Positions 37,883 to 47,391 of a stretch of 64,000 nt of DNA are shown in pieces (the stretch's first letter is position 1; each line of letters opens with the position of its first letter). Where the stretch lies: positions 1 to 64,000 of the forward strand of contig NZ_BAFV01000025.1 in assembly GCF_000308515.1 (NCBI RefSeq), given 5' to 3'. A program made the position numbers and the translations under genes. Source of the DNA: Nocardia carnea NBRC 14403. Lineage in GTDB: Bacteria; Actinomycetota; Actinomycetes; Mycobacteriales; Mycobacteriaceae. The notes below the pieces were generated by a model that made no database searches, was not told the DNA's origin, and saw only the letters and a program-made list of their open reading frames with translations.

Positions 37883-40303
37883 ATGTCGACAACTGTGGAG
37901 GCTGTCGGGTCGTCCGGGCTCACCGCCGCGGAGGTGGACCGGCGGCGCCGGGACGGGCTCACCAACGATGTACCGGACCGGGCGAGCCGCTCGGTCCGCG
38001 ATATCGTCCGGGCGAATGTGTTCACCCGGATCAACGCGATCCTGGGTGTGCTGTTCGTCCTGGTCATGGCCACCGGTTCGGTGATCGACGGTATGTTCGG
38101 GCTGCTGATCGTGGCCAACAGCGCGGTCGGCATCATCCAGGAGGTCCGGGCGAAACGGACACTGGACCGGCTGGCGATCGTGGGCCAGGCCCGGCCCACT
38201 GTGCGCCGCGACGGCCGCGCCGAGCAGATCGCGCCCAAGGATGTGGTGCTCGACGATCTGATCGAACTCGGTCCCGGTGATCAGATCGTGGTCGACGGTG
38301 TGGTCGCCGAAGCCGAACTGCTCGAGATCGACGAATCACTGCTCACCGGTGAATCCGACGATGTCGCCAAAGAGGCGGGCGCCCAGGTGCTCTCGGGCAG
38401 CTACGTAGTGTCCGGTTCGGGCGCCTACCGGGCCACCAAGGTCGGTAAGGACGCCTACGCCGCGAAACTGGCCGAGGAGGCCAGCAAGTTCACCCTGGTG
38501 AATTCGGAGCTGCGCAACGGGATCAACACGATCCTGAAGGTCATCACCTACCTGCTCATCCCGGCCGGCGCGCTCAGTATCTACAACCAGCTGGTATCCA
38601 GTGGGGAATCCTGGCGGCCGGCGGTCACCGGGATGGTGGCGGCGCTGGTGCCGATGGTGCCGGAGGGGCTGGTGCTGATGACCTCGATCGCGTTCGCGGT
38701 CGGGGTGGTGCGGCTGGGGCAGCGTAATTGCCTGGTGCAGGAGTTGCCCGCGATCGAGGGGCTGGCGCGGGTGGATGTGGTGTGCGCGGACAAGACCGGC
38801 ACATTGACCGAGAACGGGATGCGCCTGGCCGAACTCCGCATGCTCGAGGAGGGCGCGGAAGCCGCCGCCCGGCAGGCGCTGGCGGCCATGGCCGCCGACG
38901 ATCCGCGGCCGAATGCCAGCGTGCAGGCGATCGCGGAGGCGCTGCCGGATACTCCGGGCTGGAAATACACCGCGGTGGCGCCGTTCTCGTCGGCGAAGAA
39001 ATGGAGCGGTTTCTCCTACGGCGAGCACGGCGACTGGCTGCTCGGAGCTCCCGATGTACTGCTGGACGCGGCGACGGCCGACGCTCGTGCCGCCGAGGAA
39101 CTGGGCGCGACCGGCCTGCGGGTGCTGCTGCTCGCCCGCGGGGACCGGCCGGTGGACGCAGCAGATGCGCCCGGGACGATCACTCCCGTGGCACTGGTGG
39201 TGCTGGAGCAGAAGGTCCGGCCCGATGCCCGCGACACCCTGGACTATTTCGCGAGTCAGGACGTTTCCATCAAGGTCATCTCCGGTGACAACGCCGTCTC
39301 GGTCGGCGCCGTCGCCTCCTCGCTCGACCTGCCCGGTGGTGACCACGCCGTCGACGCCCGCACCCTGCCCGAGGACCGGGACGAACTGGCCGGGGTACTG
39401 GCGCAGCGGAGCACCTTCGGCCGGGTGCGGCCCGATCAGAAACGCGCCATGGTGGGCGCGCTGCAATCGCGTGGGCACACCGTGGCGATGACCGGTGACG
39501 GGGTCAACGATGTGCTGGCGCTGAAGGATGCCGATATCGGTGTCGCCATGGGCGCGGGCAGTCCGGCGACCCGGGCGGTCGCCCAGATCGTCTTGCTGGA
39601 CAATAAATTCGCGACCCTGCCGTATGTGGTGGGTGAGGGCCGGCGGGTGATCGGCAATATCGAACGGGTCTCCAATCTGTTCCTCACCAAAACCGTGTAC
39701 TCGGTCCTGCTGGCCTTCCTGGTGGGCGCGGCAGGGGTGGGCTCGCAGATCTTCGGATACGACCCGATCGGCTACCCGTTCCTGCCCCGGCATGTGACGA
39801 TCGCGGCCTGGTTCACCATCGGTATCCCCGCCTTCATCCTGTCGCTGGCACCGAACAACGAACGCGCCCGGCCCGGTTTCGTCGGCCGGGTGATGCGATT
39901 GGCGATCCCGTCGGGTGTGGTGATCGGCACGATGACCTTCCTCGCCTATCTCATCGCCTACGCCGGACCCGAAGCCGGCGACGAGCAGAAGGTGCAGGCG
40001 GGTACCACCGCGCTCATCACGTTGATCATGATCGCGGTCTGGGTACTGGCGATCGTTGCCCGGCCGTACAACTGGTGGAAGATCGTGCTGCTGGTCGTCT
40101 CGGTGGTCGCGTACCTGGTGCTGTTCACGGTGCCGTTCACCCGGGAGTTCTTCGCACTCGACCCGTCGAATATCGCCCTCACCGCCGCCGCCTTCGTCTG
40201 CGGCGCCGTCGGTATCGTCCTGGTGGAAGTTGCCTGGTGGGTGAGTGCGACGTTACGCGGCGAATCGCACAAACTGGTCCCCGCGGCGCCGGGCGAATCC
40301 TGA
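37883..40303 (+). CDS. ctpE: CtpE-type P-type cation ATPase
   Basis: This cation pump has 806 residues and about ten membrane helices. The phosphorylation motif is D303-KTGT in [14 protein letters not shown]. The actuator loop reads [12 protein letters not shown] (TGES), and the hinge is [22 protein letters not shown]. The M4 segment [20 protein letters not shown] lacks a CPC copper motif and fits the mycobacterial CtpE group, linked to calcium uptake. No N-terminal metal-binding domain is present. The ion assignment rests on similarity from memory, not on a residue test. It follows the emb gene by 34 nt but has its own -10. Confidence 0.88.
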   Translation: MSTTVEAVGSSGLTAAEVDRRRRDGLTNDVPDRASRSVRDIVRANVFTRINAILGVLFVLVMATGSVIDGMFGLLIVANSAVGIIQEVRAKRTLDRLAIVGQARPTVRRDGRAEQIAPKDVVLDDLIELGPGDQIVVDGVVAEAELLEIDESLLTGESDDVAKEAGAQVLSGSYVVSGSGAYRATKVGKDAYAAKLAEEASKFTLVNSELRNGINTILKVITYLLIPAGALSIYNQLVSSGESWRPAVTGMVAALVPMVPEGLVLMTSIAFAVGVVRLGQRNCLVQELPAIEGLARVDVVCADKTGTLTENGMRLAELRMLEEGAEAAARQALAAMAADDPRPNASVQAIAEALPDTPGWKYTAVAPFSSAKKWSGFSYGEHGDWLLGAPDVLLDAATADARAAEELGATGLRVLLLARGDRPVDAADAPGTITPVALVVLEQKVRPDARDTLDYFASQDVSIKVISGDNAVSVGAVASSLDLPGGDHAVDARTLPEDRDELAGVLAQRSTFGRVRPDQKRAMVGALQSRGHTVAMTGDGVNDVLALKDADIGVAMGAGSPATRAVAQIVLLDNKFATLPYVVGEGRRVIGNIERVSNLFLTKTVYSVLLAFLVGAAGVGSQIFGYDPIGYPFLPRHVTIAAWFTIGIPAFILSLAPNNERARPGFVGRVMRLAIPSGVVIGTMTFLAYLIAYAGPEAGDEQKVQAGTTALITLIMIAVWVLAIVARPYNWWKIVLLVVSVVAYLVLFTVPFTREFFALDPSNIALTAAAFVCGAVGIVLVEVAWWVSATLRGESHKLVPAAPGES

Positions 40304-40465
40304 ATCGCCGCCGGTGGGTACCGCGCCGCTTGCGCGAGTGTGCTGCGTTCCGGCACTTGTCACCGGGCCGGGTTACTGTCACGGCATCTCCGCGGCTGCG
40401 GCCGATATCGCCCTGGGCCGAGCCGGGACGGGCCGGGAAGTTTCGACGAGAGATAGGACACCGCA

Positions 40466-41086
40466 ATGCCGACCGAGTTCGAGGTACGTCCGGCGCGCCG
40501 CGACGAAATCGCGGCGTTGGCGCGGACGCTGGCCGCTGCCTTCCGGGACGACCCGGTGATGGAGTGGATGTTGCCGGATCCGCGGCGGCGGGAGAAGGGC
40601 CTGGAGCGGCTGTTCGACGCCCAGACCAGACATCAGCATTTCGCGTCCGGCGGTGTGGATATCGCCGCGGACTCGGCGGGCGAGGTCGCCGGTGCCGCGC
40701 TGTGGGATCCACCCGGCCGGTGGAAAACACCGCCGTTCACCGAGGTGCGGATGCTTCCGCAGATGGTGCGGGCGTTCGGCAGCCGGATGCGGGCCGGGAA
40801 GCAGTTGGTGGACCTCATGACCGCCGCGCACCCGGAGGAACCGCACTGGTATCTCGCGACCATCGGCACAGACCCGGCGCAACGCGGCGGCGGGTACGGG
40901 CGGGCCCTGATGAACAGGCGGCTCGAACATTGCGACCGCGAGGGCGTACCGGCCTATCTCGAATCGAGTAAAGAGGCGAATATCGGCTACTACGAACGGT
41001 TCGGCTTCGAGGTGACCGGCACGATCAGCATCCCCGACGGGCCGGACCTGTGGCCGATGTGGCGCGCGCCGCGAACCGGAGCCTGA
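40466..41086 (+). CDS. GNAT family N-acetyltransferase
   Basis: This is a 206-residue single-domain acetyltransferase. The acetyl-CoA motif is ATIGTDPAQRGGGYGRALMNRRLEHC, and YLESSKEANIGYYERFGFEVTG forms the C-terminal part typical of the fold. The N-terminus FEVRPARRDEIAALARTLAAAF is the first strand and helix. The substrate is unknown. An AGGA-type site lies 8 nt upstream of the ATG. It stands alone between ctpE and the PhzF gene, followed by a terminator-like hairpin. Confidence 0.85.
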   Translation: MPTEFEVRPARRDEIAALARTLAAAFRDDPVMEWMLPDPRRREKGLERLFDAQTRHQHFASGGVDIAADSAGEVAGAALWDPPGRWKTPPFTEVRMLPQMVRAFGSRMRAGKQLVDLMTAAHPEEPHWYLATIGTDPAQRGGGYGRALMNRRLEHCDREGVPAYLESSKEANIGYYERFGFEVTGTISIPDGPDLWPMWRAPRTGA

Positions 41087-41127
41087 GCAACCGGACCTCG
41101 TCGGCCGGTGGGCCTACGCCGAAACCC

Positions 41128-41165
41128 GCTGCCCGGAGCTTCGCCGATGTTCAGGTCCGGGCAGC
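41128..41165 (+). terminator. Terminator-like hairpin after the acetyltransferase gene
   Basis: GCTGCCCGGA (41128-41137) and TCCGGGCAGC (41156-41165) are perfect 10-bp complements with an 18-nt loop. The rest of the 302-bp gap shows no gene. TACCTT at 41377-41382 is a possible -10, 6 nt before the next ATG. Confidence 0.55.
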
Positions 41166-41388
41166 GAACTCCGATGGTTCCGCCAGGGAGAGGGCCGGGC
41201 GCTGTCCGCGCCGTATTTCGCGCCGGGGGCGGGTCGCCGCCGAACCCGTGGTGGCGGGACACGGAGGTTGCTCGCGACACCCCGGCCCGACCGGGCGATC
41301 CGTGGCCCGACCGGGGCGGGAGTCGCGTCCATAGTGGCCCAGATGGCTTGTGCAGGGCGCTTATTCACGGCTGGAGTACCTTCATGGC

Positions 41389-42207
41389 ATGGAGGTTCTG
41401 CTGCACCAGATCGACGCGTTCGCCGACGCACCGTTCTCCGGGAATCCGGCCGCGGTCATGCCGTTACCGGATTGGTTACCCGATAGCGTGCTGCAACAGC
41501 TGGCCGAGGAGAACAACCTCGCCGAGACCGCCTTCTACACCTCGCGCTTGCCTCCGGAGGCGGGACCGCCGCCCGGCGACGGACCCGCCTACCATCTGCG
41601 CTGGTTCACCCCGGCAGTGGAAGTGGCGATGTGCGGGCACGCGACCCTGGCAAGTGCCGCGCAGATCCTCACCGATATCGCGCCGGGAGAGGACCAGGTC
41701 AGCTTTTTCACCCACAGCGGCTGGCTGCGAGTCGACCGCACGGACGATGATGTCTACATCCTGGACCTGCCCGTCGTCGGGTCCGCACCGGCCGATCCCG
41801 ATCCGGCGCTGGTGGCCGCGCTCGGCGTGGAACCGGTGCGCGCGTTCACGGGAACGGATGTGGTGCTGGTGGTGGAGTCCGAGCGGCAGGTCCGGGATCT
41901 GGCGCCGGCGCTGAGCGCCTTCCCGTCGCTGCCCCGCGGTGTGACCGTGACAGCGCCCGGTGACGAGGTGGACTTCGTATCGCGGTTCTTCGCACCTGGG
42001 GCAGGGGTACCGGAAGATCCGGTGACCGGTTCTGCGCATGCGCAGCTCGCGCCGCTGTGGAGCGCCGAATTCGGGCGGCGGCGGATGGTCGCGCGGCAGC
42101 TGTCCCGGCGGGGCGGCACGCTAGGGGTCGAACTGGCCGGTGACCGGGTACTGCTGAGCGGCCGGTGCCGCCGGTATCTCGACGGTGTGGTGAGCCTGGA
42201 TTTCTGA
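41389..42207 (+). CDS. PhzF family isomerase/epimerase
   Basis: This 272-residue protein has the diaminopimelate-epimerase-like fold. It begins VLLHQIDAFADAPFSGNPAAV with the conserved GNPAAV; the catalytic glutamate is the one in EENNLAETAFY; and WFTPAVEVAMCGHATLASA and EDPVTGSAHAQLAPLW are further PhzF signatures. PhzF itself isomerises a phenazine intermediate, but most family members have unknown substrates, and no phenazine genes are nearby. The start at 41389 gives the standard N-terminus; an upstream GTG-type extension is rejected. Its stop is one base from the stop of the convergent next gene. Confidence 0.9.
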   Translation: MEVLLHQIDAFADAPFSGNPAAVMPLPDWLPDSVLQQLAEENNLAETAFYTSRLPPEAGPPPGDGPAYHLRWFTPAVEVAMCGHATLASAAQILTDIAPGEDQVSFFTHSGWLRVDRTDDDVYILDLPVVGSAPADPDPALVAALGVEPVRAFTGTDVVLVVESERQVRDLAPALSAFPSLPRGVTVTAPGDEVDFVSRFFAPGAGVPEDPVTGSAHAQLAPLWSAEFGRRRMVARQLSRRGGTLGVELAGDRVLLSGRCRRYLDGVVSLDF

Positions 42208-42208
42208 A

Positions 42209-42919
42209 TCAGCCCGCCGGGACGGGTCCGTCGTCGGGCCGCGGGGCGACCGGGTCCGCGCTGTCCGGGAGCAGGGGTGCCACCGCGAACCGTTCGGCGA
42301 CGGCATCCACCGGGAGCGCCTGGACCGCGCGGATCCCGGGCCGGCCCGCCAGTTCGCGTAACCGGGACAGCGGCGCCCGGACAACCAGTCCGGGTGAGCA
42401 GGCACAGCCGGCACGCAGCCGGGCGATGGATACATCCAGGACCTGGGCGCCGCGGGTGCCGTCGGCGGTATAAGGGCGGCGGTCGGTCAGCTGCCAGGCC
42501 GCGTCCGTACCGGACCGTGTCAGCGCTGTCGCGTTCGCGGGAACCTGTACCGCCACCAGCGGGGTCGCCACCCGGGGGAGCGGCACCTGATACAGCGCCT
42601 GGCTCATCCGCACACCGCTCGACAGGCCGGGGAGCGCGGCGGCGGGCCCGTAGTCGGCGAACGACACCAGCGCCCAGCGGTCACCGTCGTCGGTGCCGGA
42701 CAGCGAATCGCGGGCCCGGTCGAGATATTCCGCGATCGTTTCCCCGGTATCGGGGCCGAGCCGGTCGGTGGAGATGCCGTCCGGCGCGGGCGGGTTCGTG
42801 ATACCGAGCGCCACGACGACCGCCGCGCATACCGCGGCCGCCGCACCGAAACCCAGGGCCCGCAGCCGGCTGCGGTCGCGTGCGGGCTGCGGTGCCGCGG
42901 GGTCCAGGTCGGCGGGCAC
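42209..42919 (-). CDS. Membrane-anchored protein of unknown function
   Basis: This 236-residue protein has a basic cytoplasmic N-terminus, one membrane helix (about 22-41, LGFGAAAAVCAAVVVALGI) and an extracytoplasmic domain. That domain contains a single Cys-Ala-Cys (GCACSPG) that could be redox-active or bind metal. I recognise no family. It begins 6 nt after the rluD-like stop, so it is the last gene of the lspA-rluD operon. The composition is normal for the region. Confidence 0.72.
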   Translation of the reverse strand: MPADLDPAAPQPARDRSRLRALGFGAAAAVCAAVVVALGITNPPAPDGISTDRLGPDTGETIAEYLDRARDSLSGTDDGDRWALVSFADYGPAAALPGLSSGVRMSQALYQVPLPRVATPLVAVQVPANATALTRSGTDAAWQLTDRRPYTADGTRGAQVLDVSIARLRAGCACSPGLVVRAPLSRLRELAGRPGIRAVQALPVDAVAERFAVAPLLPDSADPVAPRPDDGPVPAG

Positions 42920-42925
42920 GGCGGG

Positions 42926-43852
42926 TCAGGCCTCGCGCAGGGTCCGCAATGCCCCGGCGAGGTCGTCGGGGTAGTCGCTGGTGATCTCCAGGTAGCGGCC
43001 GTCGGCCGGATGCTGGAAGCCCAGTGCCCGGGCATGCAGCCATTGCCGTTGCAGCCCGAGCCGTTCGGCCAGCCGGGGGTCCGCGCCATAGGTGAGATCG
43101 CCGCAGCAGGGATGCCGGATCGCCGAGAAATGCACCCTGATCTGGTGGGTGCGGCCCGTTTCCAGATGGATATCGAGCAGGCTGGCGGCCTGGAACGCCT
43201 CCACGGTGTCGTAGTGGGTGACGCTGGGCCGGCCGTCGGAGGTCACCGCGAATTTCCATTCGCCGCCGCGGGCGCGGCCGATGGGTGCGTCGATGGTGCC
43301 GCTGCTGGGATCGGGATGGCCCTGCACCAGTGCGTGATAGCGCTTGTCCACGGTGCGCTGTTTGAAGGCGCGTTTGAGCACGGTGTAGGCGTGCTCGGAC
43401 TGCGCGACCACCATCACCCCCGAGGTGCCGACATCGAGCCGGTGCACGATGCCCTGCCGTTCGTGGGCGCCGGAGGTGGAGATCCGGTACCCGGCCGCGG
43501 CCAGGCCACCCACCACAGTGGGCCCGGTCCAGCCGACGCCGGCGTGGGCGGCCACGCCGACCGGTTTGTCGACGGCGACGATATCGTCGTCGGCGTAGAG
43601 GATTTTCATGCCCTCCACCGGCTCGGCCTCGATGGTCAGCTCGCGGCGGGGTTCGGGAAACACGACTTCCAGCCAGGCGCCGGCGATGAGCCGATCGGAT
43701 TTTCCGGCGGCCACACCGTCGAGCTGTACCGACCCTTCCTCGGCGAGGGCGGCCACCGCCGTCCGGGACAGGCCCAGCAAACGCGCCAGTCCGGCGTCCA
43801 CCCGCATTCCGTCGAGCCCGTCGGGGACGGGCATGGTCCTGGTCTCCCTCAT
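42926..43852 (-). CDS. RluD-like 23S rRNA/tRNA pseudouridine synthase
   Basis: This 308-residue enzyme isomerises uridine to pseudouridine in structured RNA. An N-terminal S4 RNA-binding domain (about 14-70, [22 protein letters not shown]) precedes the catalytic domain, whose signature [17 protein letters not shown] contains the catalytic Asp140. Later motifs are KRYHALVQG and [13 protein letters not shown]. This layout is the RluA/RluD family; the exact target uridines cannot be read from sequence. The ATG overlaps the lspA stop (ATGA), and the lspA-rluD pairing is widely conserved in actinobacteria. Confidence 0.93.
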   Translation of the reverse strand: MRETRTMPVPDGLDGMRVDAGLARLLGLSRTAVAALAEEGSVQLDGVAAGKSDRLIAGAWLEVVFPEPRRELTIEAEPVEGMKILYADDDIVAVDKPVGVAAHAGVGWTGPTVVGGLAAAGYRISTSGAHERQGIVHRLDVGTSGVMVVAQSEHAYTVLKRAFKQRTVDKRYHALVQGHPDPSSGTIDAPIGRARGGEWKFAVTSDGRPSVTHYDTVEAFQAASLLDIHLETGRTHQIRVHFSAIRHPCCGDLTYGADPRLAERLGLQRQWLHARALGFQHPADGRYLEITSDYPDDLAGALRTLREA

Positions 43853-44457
43853 GCGGCATTGTCCTCGCCGGTGCGGGCGGCCGGGGTGCCGGCGGCGGAG
43901 GCGTTGCGGTGGTAGCGGGTGCCGTCGGGTTCGAAACCGAACACCGTCAGCACCACCAGCAGGATGGCACCGCAGACGATCGAGGAATCGGCCACATTGA
44001 ACACCGGGAAGGAGCCGACCGAGAAGAAGTCGACCACATGCCCCTGCATCGGGCCCGGCGCCCGGAACAACCGGTCCATCAGGTTGCCGAACGCGCCGCC
44101 CAGTACTCCGCCGAGGCCGATCGCCCACAGCGGCGAACGCAGGGTGCGGCCGATCCGCAGGACACCGATCACGACTGCCGCCGCGATGAGCGTCAGCAGC
44201 CAGGTCATCCCGGTGGCCATCGAGAACGCGGCGCCCGGATTGCGTACCAGGACGAGCTGGACGAAATCCCCGATCAACGGGATCCGTTCGCCGGGCTGGA
44301 TCTGCGCGACGACCACGACTTTCGTGATGAGATCCAGCGTGAACAGGGTCACCGCTATGGTCAGCAGGAGCGGCAGCCGCTGGCGGGGCTGTTGTCCGTC
44401 CCCGCTCGGGCGGTCGGGGTCCTGCTCGCGCGTCGGGTCCTCAGTCACACCGCCCAT
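43849..44457 (-). CDS. lspA: Lipoprotein signal peptidase LspA
   Basis: This is the membrane aspartyl protease that removes the signal peptide from diacylated prolipoproteins. It has 202 residues from the ATG at 44457 and four membrane helices beginning at [20 protein letters not shown]. The two catalytic aspartates lie in GNLMDRLFR and FNVADSSI, and [13 protein letters not shown] is the conserved second motif. A charged N-terminal extension ([12 protein letters not shown]) is common in actinobacteria. ATGs at 44460 and a GTG at 44448 are alternative starts. It is divergent from a putative lipoprotein gene, one of its likely substrates. Confidence 0.93.
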   Translation of the reverse strand: MGGVTEDPTREQDPDRPSGDGQQPRQRLPLLLTIAVTLFTLDLITKVVVVAQIQPGERIPLIGDFVQLVLVRNPGAAFSMATGMTWLLTLIAAAVVIGVLRIGRTLRSPLWAIGLGGVLGGAFGNLMDRLFRAPGPMQGHVVDFFSVGSFPVFNVADSSIVCGAILLVVLTVFGFEPDGTRYHRNASAAGTPAARTGEDNAA

Positions 44458-44577
44458 CATCTCTCGAGGCAGCACGGCCCGGCACGTGGGCACCCGGACG
44501 TGTGCATACGGTCCATCCACCGGTGTTTCCCGGAACAGTGGCTGTGAACGTCCCAGCCCTTCCTCAGGAACGCCTCG

Positions 44578-44583
44578 TAGGCT
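44578..44583 (+). promoter_or_regulatory. -10 element for a leaderless transcript
   Basis: TAGGCT ends 7 nt before the GTG at 44591 with no ribosome-binding site between. Confidence 0.6.
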
Positions 44584-44590
44584 GTCGGGC

Positions 44591-45538
44591 GTGACGGTGT
44601 TGTGTTCGCTTCCTTCGGTCCGCCAGACGCGGTCCAGAGTGCTGATGCTGGTTCTTGCGCTGGGACTGACCACCTTCGGCGCCGGTTGCAGCGATACGAG
44701 AGAATCGGCAGCCGAGGCGGACGGTACCGAACCCCTCGGTATCGGTAACGAGGTCACGGTGCCGATCGCCGCGGCGCAGGTGAACATGGTGGATCCCGGT
44801 AGCGAGCCCCGGACGCTACTGCGCCCCTCCTATTACGACGGCACGATCCAAGCGGTCACCCTGCGCACCGACCACCATATCCAGCAGCAGATCGACGCCC
44901 AGCAGGTCCGCGACTTCTCCAGTCCCGCGCTCACCATCCCGATGACAGCCACCGCGGACTCCGACGGGGTGGCTCTGACCCTCGGCGAGGTCACCACCCC
45001 CGATCCGGCGCTGTCGGAGGCGCTGACCGCGGCCGACGGCTCGCATGCCGGGCTGGAGATGAGCGAACTCGGCGGTATCACCGCGCTGCGGCTGGCGCCC
45101 TCGCCGGAAACGTCGAACTCGGCGCGGGTCGCATTGGAACAGGCCTTCTACCAAGCGGTGTACCGGTCCATCACATTCCCCGACGAACCGGTCGGGGTGG
45201 GCGCGGTATGGCAGGTACGGCAGACGGTCGGCGGCGGGGTCGATCTGGATCAGGTCACCACGGCCACGCTCGTGGACCGGGACGGGGGCCGGCTGTCCAT
45301 CCGGCTCGACGTCACCCAGACACCACAATCGAGTACCTGGGATCTGCCGAACGCGGCCGGCACCCTCGATATCGAGGACTACACGATGCAGGGCAGCGGC
45401 GAGATCACCGTCGATCTGGGGCTGCCGCTTCCGGTCGCCGGATCGATCACCATCGGCGGGCACCAGTTCTACCGCAACCCGCAGAACGCGACCGAACTGC
45501 GGCAGGTCATCGAGACGAACGTGAGCTGGGGCGACTGA
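44591..45538 (+). CDS. Putative lipoprotein, DUF6263-like
   Basis: This 315-residue protein begins at a GTG in a leaderless context. A hydrophobic segment (LMLVLALGLTTFGAGC) ends in a cysteine followed by SDTRES; the preceding GAG is a weak lipobox, so lipidation is probable but not certain. The rest is a soluble beta-rich domain with evenly spaced strands, ending ITIGGHQFYRNPQNATELRQV. It resembles the DUF6263 type of secreted proteins as I remember it; the function is unknown. Upstream in-frame sequence runs antisense through lspA and is not coding. Confidence 0.75.
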   Translation: MTVLCSLPSVRQTRSRVLMLVLALGLTTFGAGCSDTRESAAEADGTEPLGIGNEVTVPIAAAQVNMVDPGSEPRTLLRPSYYDGTIQAVTLRTDHHIQQQIDAQQVRDFSSPALTIPMTATADSDGVALTLGEVTTPDPALSEALTAADGSHAGLEMSELGGITALRLAPSPETSNSARVALEQAFYQAVYRSITFPDEPVGVGAVWQVRQTVGGGVDLDQVTTATLVDRDGGRLSIRLDVTQTPQSSTWDLPNAAGTLDIEDYTMQGSGEITVDLGLPLPVAGSITIGGHQFYRNPQNATELRQVIETNVSWGD

Positions 45539-45632
45539 TCCTGGCCGGGTTGTGTCGGACACCGGCGATCGGTGCGGCGGGGGCCTAAGCTCGCAGTATC
45601 CGACAATTCGATCCGAGACCGGAGGTCTTGTG

Positions 45633-46094
45633 ATGTCTGATGTCTCCCCGATCCCCGAAGGTTATCCGACCATTTCGCCCGGGCTGGCGATCGCCGGCGC
45701 CGCCGATGCGGTCGAATTCTACAAACGTGTCTTCGGCGCCACCGAGCGGATGCGCATCCCCGGGCCGGACGGCACGGTGATGCACTGCGAGCTGCTCATC
45801 GGCAACTCCGTGCTGATGCTCGGCGATCCGGCGCCCGATATGGCCTTCCGCGATCCGCATTCGATCGGCGGTACGCCGGTCAACCTGTACGTGTACGTCG
45901 CGGATATGGATGCCGCCTACGCTGTCGCGCTGGCGGGTGGGGCCACCGAGATCAGCGCCCCGGAGACCCAGTTCTACGGCGACCGCACCGGTTCGTTCGT
46001 CGACCCGTGGGGACATCAGTGGACGGTCGCCACTCATGTGGAAGATATCGAGCCGGAAGAAATGCAGCGGCGTATGGACCAGCTCGGTTCCTGA
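45633..46094 (+). CDS. VOC (glyoxalase/bleomycin-resistance) family protein
   Basis: This 153-residue protein of the vicinal-oxygen-chelate superfamily resembles the PhnB/YdcJ-type group. GGAGGT at 45621-45626 lies 6 nt before the ATG and fixes the start. Motifs are PGLAIAGAADAVEFYKRVFGA at the N-terminus, the HCELLIGNSVLMLGD strand, and the C-terminal FYGDRTGSFVDPWGHQWTVATH, where the family's metal or active-site residues usually lie. No substrate can be assigned. It stands alone before the response regulator. Confidence 0.85.
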   Translation: MSDVSPIPEGYPTISPGLAIAGAADAVEFYKRVFGATERMRIPGPDGTVMHCELLIGNSVLMLGDPAPDMAFRDPHSIGGTPVNLYVYVADMDAAYAVALAGGATEISAPETQFYGDRTGSFVDPWGHQWTVATHVEDIEPEEMQRRMDQLGS

Positions 46095-46197
46095 CCCCGG
46101 CTGCACCCCGTTCTCGCCGGGATAACCGGACCGGCCACCGCCGCTCGGCACCGATGATTACCATGATCGGGTCGATGTCGCAGGAAAGGTCGGGCGG

Positions 46198-46938
46198 ATG
46201 CGGGTTCTGGCCGTGGACGACGAGCCGCCGGCGCTGGACGAGCTGCTGTATCTCCTCCGCGCCGAACCCGCGGTGACCGAACTCCACGGCGCCGCCGATG
46301 CGACCGGCGCGTTGCGGATACTGCGCGCGCACGGTGCCGATGTGGTGTTCCTCGATATCAATATGCCGGGCCTGGACGGTATGGAACTGGCGGGGGTGCT
46401 CGCCGAATTCGCCGATCCGCCGGCCGTTGTCTTCGTCACCGCCCATGAAGACCACGCGGTGGCGGCCTTCGACCTCGGCGCGGTGGACTACCTGCTCAAA
46501 CCGGTGCGACAGGTTCGACTCGGCGCGGCATTGCGGCGGGTCGCCGACCGGCGCGCCCGTACCGGTCCGGAGCCCGCGCCGGCCGGTAACAACGAGGTGA
46601 TCCCGGTGGAACTCGGTGGCGTGACCACACTGGTACACCGGTCGCAGGTGAGCTGGGTGGAGGCCGAGGGCGACTACGCACGGCTGCATACCGATACCGG
46701 TTCGCATCTGGTGCGGATCCCGCTATCGGCATTGCAGGACCGCTGGCGGGACGGCTTCCTGCGTGTGCACCGTTCGTATCTGGTGGCACTGGACCGGGTC
46801 ACCGGCCTGCGCACGGTCGGCGCCGCGACCCGGGTCTGCCTGCGCGGCGCCGCGCAGGTGGAGCTCCCGGTGAGCCGGCGGCAGGTCCGCGAACTCAAAC
46901 AGCGGCTGGTACAGGGCCCGCACCCGGACCGGCGATGA
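46198..46938 (+). CDS. LytTR-family response regulator
   Basis: This is a 246-residue transcription factor. The receiver domain (1-115) has the acidic pocket D7-D8 and the phospho-acceptor D53 in VVFLDINMPG; the switch Thr and Lys are in VFVTAH and LLKPV. The LytTR DNA-binding domain (about 140-240) carries VSWVEAEGDYARLHTDTG and FLRVHRSYLVALDRV, characteristic of AlgR/AgrA/LytR regulators. CAGGAAAGG lies upstream of the ATG. It heads an operon with a small membrane protein and a symporter; the matching LytS-type kinase is encoded convergently at 51476-52654. Confidence 0.94.
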   Translation: MRVLAVDDEPPALDELLYLLRAEPAVTELHGAADATGALRILRAHGADVVFLDINMPGLDGMELAGVLAEFADPPAVVFVTAHEDHAVAAFDLGAVDYLLKPVRQVRLGAALRRVADRRARTGPEPAPAGNNEVIPVELGGVTTLVHRSQVSWVEAEGDYARLHTDTGSHLVRIPLSALQDRWRDGFLRVHRSYLVALDRVTGLRTVGAATRVCLRGAAQVELPVSRRQVRELKQRLVQGPHPDRR

Positions 46939-47303
46939 TCGGCCCGCCGCCCAGAGGCCCGCGCGAGCGGGTGGTACTCGCCGAACGCCGCGGTGCGCGG
47001 CGGGTGCGCACGCGGGTGGAGGTCGCCGAGCAGACCGAGATCGGGGCGGCGCTGATCGGCGGCCTGATCCGCGCGCAACTCGGGCTGGCCTCGAGTTGTG
47101 CGCTGGTGATGGCGCTGCTTCTTGCGGCACTGCCACTGCTGTTCCGGGTGACCGCGATCGCCGAGACGGTGGTACTCGGGATCCGGTTGCCGTGGCTGCT
47201 GCTGGGCGGGGCGGCGTATCCGCTGCTGTGGCTGACCGGCCGGATCTATGTGCGGCTCGCCGAACGCAACGAGCACGATTTCCTCGAACTCACCCGGGAT
47301 TGA
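46935..47303 (+). CDS. Small two-helix membrane protein (DUF485-like position)
   Basis: This 122-residue protein has a basic cytoplasmic N-terminus and two membrane helices (about 50-73 and 80-100). Its ATG overlaps the stop of the response regulator gene. Its size, topology and place before an SSS symporter match the DUF485 protein that precedes the second symporter at 49391, although the sequence is clearly divergent. DUF485 proteins accompany acetate permeases (YjcH-ActP) and their role is not established. I infer an accessory subunit for the next transporter. Confidence 0.7.
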   Translation: MIGPPPRGPRERVVLAERRGARRVRTRVEVAEQTEIGAALIGGLIRAQLGLASSCALVMALLLAALPLLFRVTAIAETVVLGIRLPWLLLGGAAYPLLWLTGRIYVRLAERNEHDFLELTRD

Positions 47304-47334
47304 CGGTGCCTGCAACGACGACTGCTGGTGGCGC

Positions 47335-47367
47335 CCGGGATATCCACCGGCACGCCGGATATCCCGG
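47335..47367. promoter_or_regulatory. 11-bp inverted repeat before the first symporter gene
   Basis: CCGGGATATCC (47335-47345) and GGATATCCCGG (47357-47367) are perfect complements with an 11-nt spacer, ending 24 nt before the GTG. Each arm holds the self-palindrome GGATATCC, repeated 19 bp apart. It could be an operator for the LytTR regulator or an RNA hairpin. Confidence 0.55.
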
Positions 47368-47391
47368 CACCCTGCGCGTGGGGGAGCAGCG

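Noticed and set aside
34612..38238. A 1208-codon minus-strand open frame
   Set aside because: It is antisense to the emb gene and the ctpE start. Its translation is Arg/Gly/Gln-rich without domains, a usual by-product of high GC.
41108..41914. A 268-codon plus-strand frame overlapping the PhzF gene
   Set aside because: It is an out-of-frame shadow; the 41389 frame carries all PhzF motifs.
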